From Streptomyces sp. SPB162 (GTDB taxonomy: Bacteria; Actinomycetota; Actinomycetes; Streptomycetales; Streptomycetaceae), in contig NZ_JAQFII010000001.1 in the NCBI RefSeq assembly GCF_029504575.1, positions 3,913,001 to 3,977,000 on the forward strand: a stretch of 64,000 bases of DNA, read 5' to 3'. The notes below the pieces were generated by a model, which saw nothing but the letters and a program-made list of their open reading frames with translations, was not told the origin of the DNA and made no database searches. Below are positions 54,688-64,000 of this stretch, piece after piece (positions within the stretch are counted from its first letter, which is position 1; each line of letters starts with the position of its first letter). Position numbers and translations under genes: made by a program.

Positions 54688-54819
54688 GGGCTTCCCTCCC
54701 CAGAGAGGCTCCCTACCTTCTAGGCATCGTAGTCTCGCCCCCGGTCCCAGGACACTGAGCACAAGCAAAGAGCGGGTGGTGTTCCGGTCGGAACACCACC
54801 CGCTCCCCTGAGGCACGGA

Positions 54820-55914
54820 CTATTCGACGTCGTCGTCGGGTTCGTCTTCGAGCTTGCTCTCCAGTACCTTGCCTTCGCCGGGGGCCATCGTCCCCAGGAT
54901 CCGCTCCAGATCCTCTATCGAGGCGAACTCCACCACGATCTTTCCGCGCTTCTGCCCCAGGTCGACCTTCACCCTGGTGTCGAAACGGTCCGACAGCCGC
55001 GTCGCGAGGTTGGTCAGTGCCGGGGAGACCCGCCGTCCGGCCCGCGGACCCACGGCCTTCTTCGTGCTCTTCGGCTCCGCGTTCATCAGGGTCACGATCT
55101 CTTCGACCGCCCGCACCGACAGCCCCTCGGCCACGATGCGGTGCGCCAGCAGATCCTGATCCTCCCCGTCCTCCAGGGAGAGCAGAGCGCGTGCGTGCCC
55201 GAAGGAGATCACTCCGGCCGCGACCCGTCGCTGCACGGGCGCCGAGAGCTTCAGCAGGCGCAGCGTGTTGGAGACCTGCGAACGCGAACGTCCGATCCGG
55301 TCGGCCAACTGCTCATGCGTGCAGGCGAAGTCGCGCAGCAGCTGGTCGTAGGCCGCCGCCTCTTCCAACGGGTTCAGCTGGGCGCGGTGCAGGTTCTCCA
55401 GCAGCGCGTCCAGGAGGAGCTTCTCGTCCTCGGTGGCCCGGACGATCGCCGGGATGTTCGCCAGACCGGCTTCCCGGCAGGCTCGCCACCGGCGCTCGCC
55501 CATGATGAGCTCATAGCGCTCGGGCCCTGCCTGTCGCACGACGACCGGCTGGAGCAGGCCCACTTCCTTGATGGAAGTGATGAGCTCGTTCAGCGCGTCC
55601 TCGTCGAACACCTCACGGGGCTGACGAGAGTTCGGCGTGATCGAGTCGATCGGCAACTCGGCGAAGTACGCGCTCGGCGCCGCGGGCGCCTCGGCTGCCG
55701 GTGGATCAGGTTCGGTTTCACGTGAAACAGGGATGTCCACCACCGGCGGAGCATCATGGGTTCTGGGGTTCAGACCGGCGACCTTGGTGGCCGCCAGCAT
55801 GCTGCGGTCCGCTGTCAGAAGCGGTACCGCCGACGGCGATGTACTCGCCGATGACGGCGCCGCTGGGATCAGCGCGCCTAGACCACGGCCGAGCCCTCTG
55901 CGTCGATCACTCAC
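54820..55914 (-). CDS. parB: Chromosome segregation protein ParB
   Basis: 364 residues. It opens [17 protein letters not shown]. The CTPase motifs GERRWRAC and [14 protein letters not shown], and a helix-turn-helix ([19 protein letters not shown]), are clear; the C-terminal dimerisation domain ends acidic (EDEPDDDVE). It binds parS, spreads as a CTP-dependent clamp and organises the origin for segregation into spores. Its start overlaps the parA stop by four bases. A parS site lies within the gene at 55715. Confidence 0.97.
   Translation of the reverse strand: MSDRRRGLGRGLGALIPAAPSSASTSPSAVPLLTADRSMLAATKVAGLNPRTHDAPPVVDIPVSRETEPDPPAAEAPAAPSAYFAELPIDSITPNSRQPREVFDEDALNELITSIKEVGLLQPVVVRQAGPERYELIMGERRWRACREAGLANIPAIVRATEDEKLLLDALLENLHRAQLNPLEEAAAYDQLLRDFACTHEQLADRIGRSRSQVSNTLRLLKLSAPVQRRVAAGVISFGHARALLSLEDGEDQDLLAHRIVAEGLSVRAVEEIVTLMNAEPKSTKKAVGPRAGRRVSPALTNLATRLSDRFDTRVKVDLGQKRGKIVVEFASIEDLERILGTMAPGEGKVLESKLEDEPDDDVE
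55715..55728. promoter_or_regulatory. parS site 8 inside parB, GTTTCACGTGAAAC
   Basis: The perfect parS consensus, in frame within the disordered linker of parB, where it encodes VSRET. Confidence 0.93.
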
Positions 55915-56960
55915 TGGATCCCCTCCGACATGCTGTGCTGATCGTGCTCATTGGTGCCCTCAGCGCCACGCAAGGCCATCTCGCGCGCCGCTTCGAGGTA
56001 GGACAGGGCCCCGCTGGATCCCGGGTCGTAGGTCAGCACGGTCTGGCCGTAGCTGGGTGCCTCCGAGATCCGGACCGAGCGGGGGATGCTCGTGCGCAGC
56101 ACTTCCTTGCCGAAGTGGGTACGCACCTCGTCTGCGACCTGGGCGGCGAGCCTGGTCCGGCCGTCGTACATGGTCAACAGAATGGTTGAGACATGCAGCT
56201 TGGGATTGAGATGAGCGCGGACCAGATCCACGTTCTTGAGCAGCTGCCCCAAGCCTTCCAGCGCGTAATACTCGCACTGGATCGGGATGACCACCTCGGC
56301 GCCCGCCACCAGGGCGTTTACGGTGAGTAGTCCGAGCGAGGGCGGGCAGTCGATGAGAACGTAGTCCAGCGGCTGCTCATAGGCCTCGATGGCTCGCTGC
56401 AGCCGGCTTTCCCGCGCCACCAGGGAGACCAGCTCGATCTCCGCGCCGGCGAGGTCGATCGTGGCCGGAGCGCAGAACAACCCCTCGACGTCGAGGACTG
56501 GCTGGACGACCTCGGAGAGCGGTCGGCTCTCCACCAGGACGTCGTAGATCGACGGCACATCGGCATGGTGGTCGATGCCCAGCGCCGTGGAGGCGTTCCC
56601 CTGGGGATCGAGGTCGATCACCAGCACCCGCGCGCCGTGCAAGGCGAGCGAGGCGGCGAGATTGACCGTGGTCGTGGTCTTTCCGACCCCGCCCTTCTGA
56701 TTGGCCACCACCATCACGCGGGTCTGAGCCGGCCGAGGGAGGCCCTCGCCGGCCCGACCGAGCGCTTCGACCGCCAACTGGGCGGCGCGACCGATGGGGG
56801 TGTCGTCCATCGGGGGCAATGTTTCACGTGAAACATCACCCCCGAATGATTCCGAACGGGGACCGGGGACCGGATCGGTCATCGGTCCCGCGATGTTGGC
56901 GTCGGACCGCACGGATTCACTCTCCTCGACTACAGGCTCGCAATGCACAGAGCCTGCCAT
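55911..56960 (-). CDS. parA: Chromosome partition ATPase ParA
   Basis: 349 residues. The deviant Walker [21 protein letters not shown] follows a flexible N-terminus (1-~95); VIDLDPQGN and [17 protein letters not shown] complete the ATPase. It forms the gradient that moves ParB-parS complexes, and supports tip growth and sporulation septation. I use the ATG at 56960 (MAGSVHCEP), which resembles known Streptomyces ParA. The frame stays open to a GTG at 57113 inside a parS site, which I consider unlikely as a start. Operon with parB. Confidence 0.95.
   Translation of the reverse strand: MAGSVHCEPVVEESESVRSDANIAGPMTDPVPGPRSESFGGDVSRETLPPMDDTPIGRAAQLAVEALGRAGEGLPRPAQTRVMVVANQKGGVGKTTTTVNLAASLALHGARVLVIDLDPQGNASTALGIDHHADVPSIYDVLVESRPLSEVVQPVLDVEGLFCAPATIDLAGAEIELVSLVARESRLQRAIEAYEQPLDYVLIDCPPSLGLLTVNALVAGAEVVIPIQCEYYALEGLGQLLKNVDLVRAHLNPKLHVSTILLTMYDGRTRLAAQVADEVRTHFGKEVLRTSIPRSVRISEAPSYGQTVLTYDPGSSGALSYLEAAREMALRGAEGTNEHDQHSMSEGIQ
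56821..56834. promoter_or_regulatory. parS site 9 inside parA, GTTTCACGTGAAAC
   Basis: The perfect consensus within the parA N-terminal linker, again encoding VSRET. Confidence 0.93.
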
Positions 56961-57097
56961 GCTTTCGGGGTCATGAACCAGCGAGGCCCGACTGCCTGTG
57001 GATGAATCCACCTCATGGGCCGACTTCGGGGGCTTCTTGGCGCGCGCCTCAGCCGCCGCACGACCGCGGCTGAGGACTCCTGGGAGCAGGGAGCGAC

Positions 57098-57111
57098 GTT
57101 TCACGTGGAAC
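57098..57111. promoter_or_regulatory. parS site 10 upstream of parA, GTTTCACGTGGAAC
   Basis: Lies in the rsmG-parA gap, where the parAB promoter must be; ParB binding here could autoregulate the operon. Confidence 0.9.
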
Positions 57112-57203
57112 ACGATGCACAGCGATGTGCCCGTTATCTCGGAGACACTCCGAATTATGTCGTTTTGGCCGTTTGTATGGAGTAGAACGCGCTGCGGCGA
57201 GCT

Positions 57204-57950
57204 TCAGTGCCGACGTCGGCCGGTGCTCTTGGCCGCCCGGCTCGCCCGCGCCGCCTTCGCACGGCGCGTAGCCGCCCGCACCCCGCCGGGGCTCTCCCCG
57301 ACCACGACGCGCACCACCGTCGACAGCGGATCCACCACGCCGTCGCCCACCTGCACCACGGAGGTCTCCACCGCCCCGAGTCGGCCCAGCGCGGCCCGAG
57401 CCGCCTTCAGCTCCTCCTCGGCCGTGTCCCCCTTGAGAACGGTCATCTCGCCGTGCGGACGCAGCAGCGGAAGACCCCAGCCGGCCAGCCGCTCCAGCGG
57501 CGCCACCGCACGGGCCGTCACCACGTCCACCGGCGGGAGCTTGCCCACCATCTCCTCGGCGCGCCCCCGCACCACGGTGACGTTGGAGAGCGACAGCAGC
57601 TTGACGACCTCGTCCAGGAACGTGGTCCTTCGCAGCAGGGGCTCCAACAGCGTGATGTGCAGATCCGGCCGGGCCAGCGCCAGCGGAATGCCCGGCAGCC
57701 CCGCGCCGGAGCCAACGTCGCACACCGTCATGTCCCGCGGAATCACCTCGGAGAGCACCGCGCAGTTCAGCAGGTGCCGCTCCCACAGCCGCGGCACCTC
57801 ACGAGGACCGATCAGACCCCGGCGCACCCCCGCGTCGGCCAGCAGCTCCGCATAGCGGACCGCATCGGCGAAACGCTCGCCGAACACTGCCTGCGCCTGC
57901 TCGGGCGGTGCGGGAAGTTCCGCCGCCGCCTCCGCTGCTGCCTCCGTCAC
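57204..57950 (-). CDS. rsmG: 16S rRNA (guanine527-N7)-methyltransferase
   Basis: 248 residues. The SAM site [39 protein letters not shown] and [16 protein letters not shown] are diagnostic of RsmG/GidB. It methylates G527 of 16S rRNA; loss gives low-level streptomycin resistance. The arginine/lysine-rich tail ([20 protein letters not shown]) is an actinobacterial extension. The GTG at 57950 follows GAAAGGA; the ATG at 57977 overlaps that site and is less likely. Confidence 0.95.
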   Translation of the reverse strand: MTEAAAEAAAELPAPPEQAQAVFGERFADAVRYAELLADAGVRRGLIGPREVPRLWERHLLNCAVLSEVIPRDMTVCDVGSGAGLPGIPLALARPDLHITLLEPLLRRTTFLDEVVKLLSLSNVTVVRGRAEEMVGKLPPVDVVTARAVAPLERLAGWGLPLLRPHGEMTVLKGDTAEEELKAARAALGRLGAVETSVVQVGDGVVDPLSTVVRVVVGESPGGVRAATRRAKAARASRAAKSTGRRRH

Positions 57951-58070
57951 GAGGACTGTCCTTTCCGTCGATCCCATCGCCGCACGCCGGCGACTCCAGG
58001 CTTACAAGGATCGGCCCCGTCCGCGAGCGAACGGGGCCGACTGAGCCGTACAGGGCCGTGCTCGGCCCGA

Positions 58071-58589
58071 TCAGACCGGGAGCACGACCACCCGGCGCTC
58101 GGGCTCCTCGCCCTCGGACTCGCTACGCAGCCCGGCGGCCGCGACCGCGTCATGCACGACCTTGCGCTCGAACGGCGTCATCGGGTCGAGCTTCACCGGC
58201 TGCCCGGTGCCCTTCGCCTCGTCCGCCGCCTTGGCACCCAGCAGCGCCAGCTCGGTCCGCTTACGGGCCCGGAAGCCACCGATGTCCAGCATCAGCCGAC
58301 TGCGGTCGCCGGTCTCCCGGTGCACCGCGAGCCGGGTCAGCTCCTGCAGCGCCTCAAGCACCTCGCCGTCCCGCCCGACCAGCTTGTTCAGGTCGCGGCT
58401 GTTGGAGTCGCCGACGATCGAGACAGCAGCTCGCTCGCCCTCGACATCCATGTCGATGTCCCCGTCGAGATCCGCGATGTCCAGCAGACCCTCCAGGTAG
58501 TCGGCGGCGATCTCGCCTTCCTGCTCGAGGCGGGACAGGCGATCGGCGGAGCCGCCGTCGGTCACAGTGGTGCTGTTGCCTTCCGTCAC
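58071..58589 (-). CDS. Jag/KhpB RNA-binding protein (KH and R3H domains)
   Basis: 172 residues. A KH-like domain (about 35-95: MDVEGERAAVSIVGDSNSRD, then LNKLVGRDGEVLEALQEL) precedes the R3H domain (MTPFERKVVHDAVAAAG ... GEEPERRVVVLPV). Such proteins pair with YidC and affect cell division and small RNA stability. The GTG at 58589 has AGGAG eight bases before it; a GTG at 58616 overlapping the yidC stop is the alternative. Operon rpmH-rnpA-yidD-yidC-jag-rsmG. Confidence 0.92.
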   Translation of the reverse strand: MTEGNSTTVTDGGSADRLSRLEQEGEIAADYLEGLLDIADLDGDIDMDVEGERAAVSIVGDSNSRDLNKLVGRDGEVLEALQELTRLAVHRETGDRSRLMLDIGGFRARKRTELALLGAKAADEAKGTGQPVKLDPMTPFERKVVHDAVAAAGLRSESEGEEPERRVVVLPV

Positions 58590-58615
58590 GGATGGGCTCC
58601 TCATCAGGTTCTGCA

Positions 58616-59755
58616 CTACTTCTTGGACGGGTGCTTGGGGCGCTGCGGACCCTTGCGCTGTCCACCCTTGGACGTTCTGGGCGAGCCGGACGCGCCGGAA
58701 CCGCCGGAGGACGGCTTGGCGTCCCCGGGCTCCTTCTTCGTCAGGCTGGGCTTGTCAGCCGCCTTGTCCGGAGCGGCCGCGACCGACGATCCCGACGTCG
58801 AGCCGGCGGTGCCGGTGGTCGTCGTGCGGCGCGCCTTGGTCTGCCGCTTCGGCTGCTGACGGTTGGCGCGGGCGACCTCGACGGCCTCCTTGGCCGCGAT
58901 CTCCTCCGGCGGCTCCACCAGCTTGCCCTTGGCCCGCAGCCGGTCCTGGCGCTGCTGGAAGGCCAGGCTGCCCGGCGTCGGGTTCCGGCGGATGACGAAC
59001 ATCTGCTGGCCCATGGTCCACAGGTTGGTGGTGAGCCAGTAGACGAGGACACCGACGGGGAAGTTGACACCCATCACGGCGAACATGACCGGGAAGACGT
59101 ACATCAGCATCTTCTGCTGCTGCATGAACGGCGTCTTCACCGTCATGTCGACGTTCTTCGTCATCAGCTGGCGCTGCGTGTAGAACTGCGACGCCGACAT
59201 CATCACGATCATGATCGCGGTGACGACCCGGACGTCCGTGATGGAGGCACCGAGCGCCGCGACCTTGTCGGCGCTCTCGGTGAACTTGGCCGCCAGCGGA
59301 GCGCCGAAGATGTGCGCCTGCTTGGCGCTGTCCAGCAGCGGCTGGTTGATCGAGCCGATCGTGTGGCCGTTGGCGATGCTGCTCAGCACGCGGTACAGGG
59401 CGAAGAAGAACGGCGACTGCGCGATGATCGGCAGGCACGAGGAGAGCGGGTTGGTACCCGTCTCCTTGTACAGCTTCATCATCTCTTCGGACTGTCGCTG
59501 CTTGTCGCTCTTGTAGCGCTCCTGGATCGCCTTCATCTTCGGCTGGAGCGCCTGCATGTTGCGGGTCGACTTGATCTGCTTCACGAACAGCGGGATCAGA
59601 CAGATCCGGATCAGGACCACGAGCGACACGATGGACAGGCCCCAGGCCCAACCACTGTCGGCGCCGAAGATCTTCCCGTACACCGAGTGGAACTGGACGA
59701 TGATCCAGGAGACCGGTGTGGTGATAAAACTGAACAGATTCGAGATCGTGTCCAC
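58616..59755 (-). CDS. yidC: Membrane protein insertase YidC
   Basis: 379 residues. It opens [20 protein letters not shown], followed by four or five spans typical of the Gram-positive Oxa1/YidC form: [20 protein letters not shown] carries the conserved arginine in the hydrophilic groove, then [20 protein letters not shown]. The tail (about 300-379) is rich in Lys, Arg and Ser and likely contacts the ribosome. It inserts and folds membrane proteins. Starts three bases after yidD ends. Confidence 0.95.
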   Translation of the reverse strand: MDTISNLFSFITTPVSWIIVQFHSVYGKIFGADSGWAWGLSIVSLVVLIRICLIPLFVKQIKSTRNMQALQPKMKAIQERYKSDKQRQSEEMMKLYKETGTNPLSSCLPIIAQSPFFFALYRVLSSIANGHTIGSINQPLLDSAKQAHIFGAPLAAKFTESADKVAALGASITDVRVVTAIMIVMMSASQFYTQRQLMTKNVDMTVKTPFMQQQKMLMYVFPVMFAVMGVNFPVGVLVYWLTTNLWTMGQQMFVIRRNPTPGSLAFQQRQDRLRAKGKLVEPPEEIAAKEAVEVARANRQQPKRQTKARRTTTTGTAGSTSGSSVAAAPDKAADKPSLTKKEPGDAKPSSGGSGASGSPRTSKGGQRKGPQRPKHPSKK

Positions 59756-59758
59756 TAA

Positions 59759-60091
59759 TCAGGCTCCTTGAGCATGGGGCGAGGTCTCTGCGGCCGGGCT
59801 GGTCTCAGCGACGGCGGAGGGACCGCCCTTGCTGTCGCGCAACGTGTTGCGCAGCCGATCGTGCCACGGGGGGCGTTTGCGTGGCGGAACGTGATCGACG
59901 CCGCCGGGCGACCACGGATTGCACCGCAGGATGCGCCAGGCGGTCAGTGCCGATCCCTTCACCGCTCCATGCACGTCGATGGCCTTGTACCCGTAGTGCG
60001 AGCACGAGGGGTAGTACCGGCAGACCGGGCCCAGCAACGGGCTGATGGTCCACTGGTACACCTTGATCAGTGCCAGCAGTGGGTACTTCAT
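59759..60091 (-). CDS. yidD: Membrane protein insertion efficiency factor YidD
   Basis: 110 residues. The core [23 protein letters not shown], with RILRCNPW following, is the diagnostic cysteine-rich YidD motif. It is a small peripheral inner-membrane protein that assists YidC. A 25-residue Ser/Pro-rich tail is unusual in length. Its ATG overlaps the rnpA stop by four bases. Confidence 0.95.
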   Translation of the reverse strand: MKYPLLALIKVYQWTISPLLGPVCRYYPSCSHYGYKAIDVHGAVKGSALTAWRILRCNPWSPGGVDHVPPRKRPPWHDRLRNTLRDSKGGPSAVAETSPAAETSPHAQGA

Positions 60092-60459
60092 CGCGCAACC
60101 CCTCCCAGCAGCCGCTGCAGTGCGGCGTCCAGGTCGCGGGCCAGCTGTGCATGGTCAGCACCACCCGCTCCGGGCAGCGCTCGTACGACTACCAGGCTAC
60201 CGGGGGGCAGCAGGGCGAGCCGCTCGCGTATGAGGTGCCGCAGCCTGCGCTTCACCAGGTTGCGCTGCACGGCGCCGCCGACTGCTTTGCTCACGACGAA
60301 ACCCGCACGTGCCGGGGGAGCGTTCCCCCCCGGCCCGTGCGGGTCCATGGTCTCTGCTTGCAGATGGACAACCAGAAGCGGGCGACCCGCTCGGCGTCCT
60401 CGGCGTACCGCTGCCGCGAAGTCCTGGCGCCGCCTCAGCCGATTCTCGGTGGGCAGCAC
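60088..60459 (-). CDS. rnpA: Ribonuclease P protein component
   Basis: 123 residues. [20 protein letters not shown] and the RNA-binding [17 protein letters not shown] are diagnostic. It is the protein cofactor of the RNase P ribozyme, which matures tRNA 5' ends. I take the GTG at 60459, giving the conserved start MLPTEN; the frame is open up to 60540 but overlaps rpmH. Confidence 0.95.
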   Translation of the reverse strand: MLPTENRLRRRQDFAAAVRRGRRAGRPLLVVHLQAETMDPHGPGGNAPPARAGFVVSKAVGGAVQRNLVKRRLRHLIRERLALLPPGSLVVVRALPGAGGADHAQLARDLDAALQRLLGGVAR

Positions 60460-60478
60460 GGCATGTGACCTGTTGCGA

Positions 60479-60616
60479 TCAGGCGGACAGGCGGGCGCGG
60501 CCCTTGACACGGCGCGTCGCCAGAATGGCGCGACCCGCACGCGTACGCATCCGCAGGCGGAAGCCGTGGGTCTTGGCGCGACGGCGGTTGTTCGGCTGGA
60601 AGGTGCGCTTGCTCAC
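60479..60616 (-). CDS. rpmH: 50S ribosomal protein L34
   Basis: 45 residues: [35 protein letters not shown], ending ARLSA. Short but unmistakable. The GTG at 60616 is the start. First gene of the rpmH-rnpA-yidD-yidC-jag-rsmG cluster and divergent from dnaA, the ancestral arrangement at bacterial origins. Confidence 0.96.
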   Translation of the reverse strand: MSKRTFQPNNRRRAKTHGFRLRMRTRAGRAILATRRVKGRARLSA

Positions 60617-61013
60617 TCGGGGGCTCCAGGGAAAATCGGGTGAAGGCGGGACGTCGCCTGGCTGTCACCGTGCGCCCACGAGAAACTCGCGGACCATTTT
60701 GGTGCACCGCTTGACGATCTTCCAGGGGGTCCCGGTTGATCCTCGCCCATCGGTAGGCAGGCGGCAGCAGCCATCGACAACTCGACCTCGATACGGTACG
60801 TGCGGTTGACCCATCCGGTCAAACCGGGGTCACCTGGGGCGCCGTTTGTGCACAGGCTGTGGACAACGACTTGAACCACTGGGCCTGCGCTGACTACCGT
60901 GGCCGAACTCGGGCATCTACCGCACACCCGACCCGACATCCTTCCCGCCCGTCCCAAGAACCACACCTTCGTGGGATTCCTCGGCACCACCAGCGACTGA
61001 GAGAGCGTGCACT
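60617..61013. promoter_or_regulatory. rpmH-dnaA divergent promoter region
   Basis: 397 bp without a gene. It carries the promoters of rpmH (minus) and dnaA (plus). A TTGTCCACA DnaA box on the minus strand at 60858-60866 lies about 150 bp before the dnaA start and would allow autoregulation. Confidence 0.75.
60858..60866 (-). promoter_or_regulatory. DnaA box in the dnaA promoter region
   Basis: TGTGGACAA, i.e. TTGTCCACA on the minus strand, a perfect Streptomyces-type box. Confidence 0.8.
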
Positions 61014-62774
61014 GTGGCTGACGTATCCGCCGATCTTGCCGCAGTGTGGCCACGCGTACTCCAGAAGATCCTGGCGGAGAGCGAGGACCTCAAGCCGAAG
61101 GACGCGGAGTGGCTCAAACGCACCCAGCCGCTCGCCCTCGTCGCGGGCACCGCGGTGCTGTCCGCTCCGAACGAGTTCGCCAAGAGTGTCCTCGAGGGGC
61201 GCCTGCTGCCCCTGATCACCGAAGTCCTGAGCGCACAGTTCGGGCACCCCGTCGGCATCGCCATCGCGGTCGCGTCCGGCAGCGACCAGGACGGTCCGGC
61301 GCCGGCCCAGCAGGAGCCGGTCCAGGAGCCCTCCCCGTACGGACAGCACCGGCGGGAGTACGACGAGTCCTACGACCGCCCGCAGGCCGAGCGCCCGTCC
61401 CATGACGACGGCCCCCGGATGCGTCGCGCCTACCCCGACCATCCGTCCGGGCGCCCCGGCGCCGACGAGTGGCCCCCCCGGCCCGCCGCCGACGACCCCT
61501 GGCAGCAGCCGCGGCTCGGCGGCTTCCAGGAACGCGACGGCTATCAGGGCGAGCGGGACCGCTACTCGACGGACCGCGACCGCGAGTCCTACGCTCCGGC
61601 GCCGCAGAGCGGCTACCGCTCCCCCCCGCCGGAGCGCGACCGGCACGACCCGGGCCGCCACGACTCGGGCCACCACCGCGACCAGGGCCGCCACGACCAG
61701 GCGCCCCCCGGCCGCGGCGGCCAGGGCAACCCCCCGAACGAGCCGACGGCCCGCCTGAACCCCAAGTACCTCTTCGACACCTTCGTCATCGGCTCGTCGA
61801 ACCGGTTCGCGCACGCCGCGGCCGTGGCGGTCGCCGAGGCGCCGGCCAAGGCGTACAACCCGCTCTTCATCTACGGGGAGTCCGGGCTCGGCAAGACCCA
61901 TCTCCTGCACGCCATCGGGCACTACGCGCGCAGCCTCTACCCCGGCACCCGGGTGCGGTACGTGAGCTCGGAGGAGTTCACCAACGAGTTCATCAACTCC
62001 ATCCGCGACGGCAAGGGCGACACCTTCCGCAAGCGGTACCGCGAGATGGACATCCTGCTGGTCGACGACATTCAGTTCCTCGCGAGCAAGGAGTCGACGC
62101 AGGAGGAGTTCTTCCACACCTTCAACACCCTGCACAACGCGAACAAGCAGATCGTGCTCTCCTCCGACCGGCCGCCCAAGCAGCTGGTCACGCTGGAGGA
62201 CCGGCTGCGCAACCGCTTCGAGTGGGGTCTGATCACGGACGTCCAGCCGCCCGAGCTGGAGACCCGGATCGCGATCCTGCGCAAGAAAGCGGTGCAGGAG
62301 CAGCTCAACGCCCCGCCCGAGGTGCTGGAGTTCATCGCCTCGCGCATCTCGCGGAACATCCGCGAGCTGGAGGGCGCGCTGATCCGCGTCACCGCGTTCG
62401 CGAGCCTGAACCGGCAGCCGGTCGACCTGCAGCTGACGGAGATCGTCCTCAAGGACCTGATCCCGGGCGGCGAGGACTCGGTGCCGGACATCACCGGGCC
62501 CGCGATCATGGCGGAGACCGCGGCGTACTTCGGCCTCGCCGTGGACGACCTGTGCGGATCCTCGCGCAGCCGGGTGCTGGTCACCGCCCGTCAGATCGCC
62601 ATGTACCTGTGCCGCGAGCTGACGGACCTGTCGTTGCCGAAGATCGGCGCGCTGTTCGGCGGCCGCGACCACACGACGGTGATGCACGCGGACCGGAAGA
62701 TCCGGGCGCTGATGGCCGAGCGGCGGTCCATCTACAACCAGGTGACCGAACTGACGAACCGCATCAAGAGCTGA
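61014..62774 (+). CDS. dnaA: Chromosomal replication initiator DnaA
   Basis: 586 residues. Domain I (1-~85) is followed by a very long Pro/Arg/Asp-rich domain II (about 86-245), typical of Streptomyces. AAA+ domain III has Walker [10 protein letters not shown] and Walker [14 protein letters not shown]. Domain IV ends with the DNA-binding signature [20 protein letters not shown]. It melts oriC and loads DnaB. The GTG at 61014 is the start. oriC lies directly downstream. Confidence 0.98.
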   Translation: MADVSADLAAVWPRVLQKILAESEDLKPKDAEWLKRTQPLALVAGTAVLSAPNEFAKSVLEGRLLPLITEVLSAQFGHPVGIAIAVASGSDQDGPAPAQQEPVQEPSPYGQHRREYDESYDRPQAERPSHDDGPRMRRAYPDHPSGRPGADEWPPRPAADDPWQQPRLGGFQERDGYQGERDRYSTDRDRESYAPAPQSGYRSPPPERDRHDPGRHDSGHHRDQGRHDQAPPGRGGQGNPPNEPTARLNPKYLFDTFVIGSSNRFAHAAAVAVAEAPAKAYNPLFIYGESGLGKTHLLHAIGHYARSLYPGTRVRYVSSEEFTNEFINSIRDGKGDTFRKRYREMDILLVDDIQFLASKESTQEEFFHTFNTLHNANKQIVLSSDRPPKQLVTLEDRLRNRFEWGLITDVQPPELETRIAILRKKAVQEQLNAPPEVLEFIASRISRNIRELEGALIRVTAFASLNRQPVDLQLTEIVLKDLIPGGEDSVPDITGPAIMAETAAYFGLAVDDLCGSSRSRVLVTARQIAMYLCRELTDLSLPKIGALFGGRDHTTVMHADRKIRALMAERRSIYNQVTELTNRIKS

Positions 62775-62820
62775 CGGTCCGCAGTCCCCGAACCGGCCCC
62801 GAACCGGCCCTGGAGCGACG

Positions 62821-62857
62821 CTGAACCGCCCTGAGCCGCCCTGAGCCGCCCTGAGCC
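62821..62857. repeat. 10-bp tandem repeat CTGAGCCGCC after dnaA
   Basis: About four units in register from 62821 (CTGAACCGCC, CTGAGCCGCC twice, CTGAGCC). Lies between the dnaA stop and its terminator. Confidence 0.75.
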
Positions 62858-62906
62858 AGTCGTGAATCCAGCCCTGAATCCGGTCCGAACGACGTCGAAA
62901 ACACCG

Positions 62907-62937
62907 AGCGCCCCGAGAGTCGAACTCCCGGGGCGCT
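62907..62937 (+). terminator. Terminator of dnaA
   Basis: A stem of about 14 bp with one mismatch (62907-62920 with 62924-62937), followed by TTCTTTTT, the only clear T-run terminator in the window. It shields oriC from dnaA transcription. Confidence 0.85.
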
Positions 62938-62940
62938 TCT

Positions 62941-63640
62941 TTTTGTTCGAATCCCGAGCCCTGACCGGGGCTTCTCCACAGGTGGGGCCCGAAACGGCCG
63001 TCCACACCCTGGGGACTGGGAAGTTGTCCCAACTCCCTCCACAGGCACGCCCGCTGCATACTCATCAGGCGAGGTCAGCAGCGTGTGGATTTGTGGGAAA
63101 CCATTGTCCACACCCTGTGGACAAAAATTGTGGGCAACGGACGGTCCGGCAGTTGTCCACCGCCCGCCCACAGGCTGGAGAGGGTTGTGCACAGCTTCTC
63201 CACACGTTTGTCCACTGTTCGGCAACAAAATGGTGTCTGTCCCCGGGGAGAGTGAACCGCGTCACACCAGGGGGGTGGATTGGGCTGGGGAGAACCCGGG
63301 TATTTCTGGGGACAGTGCTGGGGAGAAGTGGGGGTCCCCTGTGTATGCGGTGTGCACAACTTCTGGCCGTCCACAGAAGCGGGTGGTTATGCACCGGCCC
63401 CGCCCACAGGCGCGGTGGATAAAAAACGTGCCCTGACCTGCGCAGGAACCACTTATCCACGGTATCCACAACACCTATTACTACGACTACACATAGATAA
63501 CGGGGAAACTGCTCGGAAGCATGGGGTGTGCACAACTCGGGCCGGAGCCGCCCGACACCTCCGTGCCCGGCTTGACCTCAACCCGCACCGACTGTCTGCG
63601 CCGGCTGTCAGACTGTTCACCGACAGCCAGCAACAAGCAG
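62941..63640. other. oriC: Chromosomal replication origin oriC
   Basis: Non-coding region between dnaA and dnaN, dense in DnaA boxes in both directions. Perfect TTGTCCACA occurs at 63104-63112 and, on the minus strand, at 63116-63124. One-off boxes are at 63129 (minus), 63153, 63208, 63414 (minus), 63453 and 63462; TTGTGCACA is at 63185. The most AT-rich stretch is about 63468-63500 and may be the unwinding element. Short open frames here are accidental. Confidence 0.95.
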
Positions 63641-63652
63641 GAGGCGGTTCCG

Positions 63653-64000
63653 GTGAAGATCCGGGTGGAGCGCGACGTACTTGCCGAGGCAGTGGCTTGG
63701 GCAGCCCGCAGCCTTCCGGCCCGTCCCCCGGTGCCGGTCCTCGCCGGGCTGCTGCTGAAGGCGGAGGAGGGCAGGCTCAGCCTCTCCGGCTTCGACTACG
63801 AGGTCTCGGCCCGGGTCGCGGTCGACGCCGAGGTCGAGGAGGACGGCACGGTCCTCGTCTCCGGCCGGCTGCTCGCCGACATCACGCGGGCACTTCCCAA
63901 CAGGCCTGTGGAGATCTCCACCGAGGGCTCCCGGGTCACCGTGGTCTGCGGCAGCTCGCGATTCACCCTGCACACCCTGCCTGTGGAGGAGTACCCGGCG
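63653..64000 (+). CDS. dnaN: DNA polymerase III beta sliding clamp (5' part)
   Basis: 116 codons before the window ends. [40 protein letters not shown] and [12 protein letters not shown] are the conserved N-terminal domain of the beta clamp. It encircles DNA and tethers DNA polymerase III. The GTG at 63653 follows AGGAGG. First gene on the far side of oriC. Confidence 0.96.
   Translation, partial: MKIRVERDVLAEAVAWAARSLPARPPVPVLAGLLLKAEEGRLSLSGFDYEVSARVAVDAEVEEDGTVLVSGRLLADITRALPNRPVEISTEGSRVTVVCGSSRFTLHTLPVEEYPA

Noticed and set aside
56961..57113. ParA starting at the GTG at 57113
   Set aside because: The start would lie inside a parS palindrome without a ribosome site, and the extra residues do not resemble ParA.
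62862..63535. Open frames within oriC on both strands
   Set aside because: They are built from DnaA-box repeats (VHRP, CGQ and the like) and have no family resemblance. This is the expected non-coding origin.

Overview
This window is high-GC actinobacterial DNA and is almost certainly from a Streptomyces chromosome, at its replication origin. The gene order (dnaN, oriC, dnaA, rpmH, rnpA, yidD, yidC, jag, rsmG, parA, parB, trxA, trxB, sigM, murJ, cca, ino1, PBP, femX, rpsF-ssb-rpsR-rplI, dnaB) is the conserved core known from model Streptomyces. Frequent GTG starts, ten ParB-binding parS palindromes and clustered TTGTCCACA DnaA boxes agree with this.

Layout, left to right. 0-6 kb: a metallophosphoesterase, two hypothetical proteins and an amino-acid/choline-type permease. 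6-9 kb: thiC under a TPP riboswitch. The 3' end of thiC appears to have been replaced by a roughly 1.08-kb insertion that carries a DUF4241 gene and a new, lower-GC thiC tail; the older tail lies beyond it. 9-21 kb: accessory metabolism and regulators (YibE/F, cupin, holin-like, cystathionine gamma-lyase, LysR, NUDIX, PPOX, globin-reductase, HAD, DUF4097 lipoprotein, serine hydrolase, MerR). 21-25 kb: dnaB and a MATE exporter with DnaA boxes between them. 24.8-29.2 kb: a tightly coupled four-gene operon (PaaK-like ligase, ABM-like oxygenase, double GNAT-like protein, nitroreductase), which looks like an undescribed small-molecule pathway placed inside the core. 29-46 kb: ribosomal proteins and ssb, FemX and alanine racemase, GT87, class A PBP, PadR with ino1, MFS, an LppU-like protein and cca. 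44-54 kb: a cell-envelope and stress block (DUF6049, MurJ, pseudokinase, SigM and anti-sigma factor, TrxB and TrxA). 54-64 kb: parAB, rsmG, jag, yidC, yidD, rnpA, rpmH, dnaA, oriC and the start of dnaN.

How the genes work together: DnaA, DnaB, DnaN, SSB and oriC start and run replication. ParA and ParB with the scattered parS sites segregate the origin. YidC, YidD and Jag serve membrane-protein insertion. MurJ, the pseudokinase, PBP, FemX and alanine racemase serve peptidoglycan assembly, next to sigM. TrxB and TrxA sit behind a sigma-R type promoter.

Quality note: five genes (thiC, femX, ino1, DUF6049, murJ) are each broken by a single inserted base, four of them in C/G runs, and the first metallophosphoesterase probably is too. 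These are most simply base-calling errors, so I annotate them as genes with a frameshift. No rRNA, tRNA, CRISPR array or transposase was recognised.
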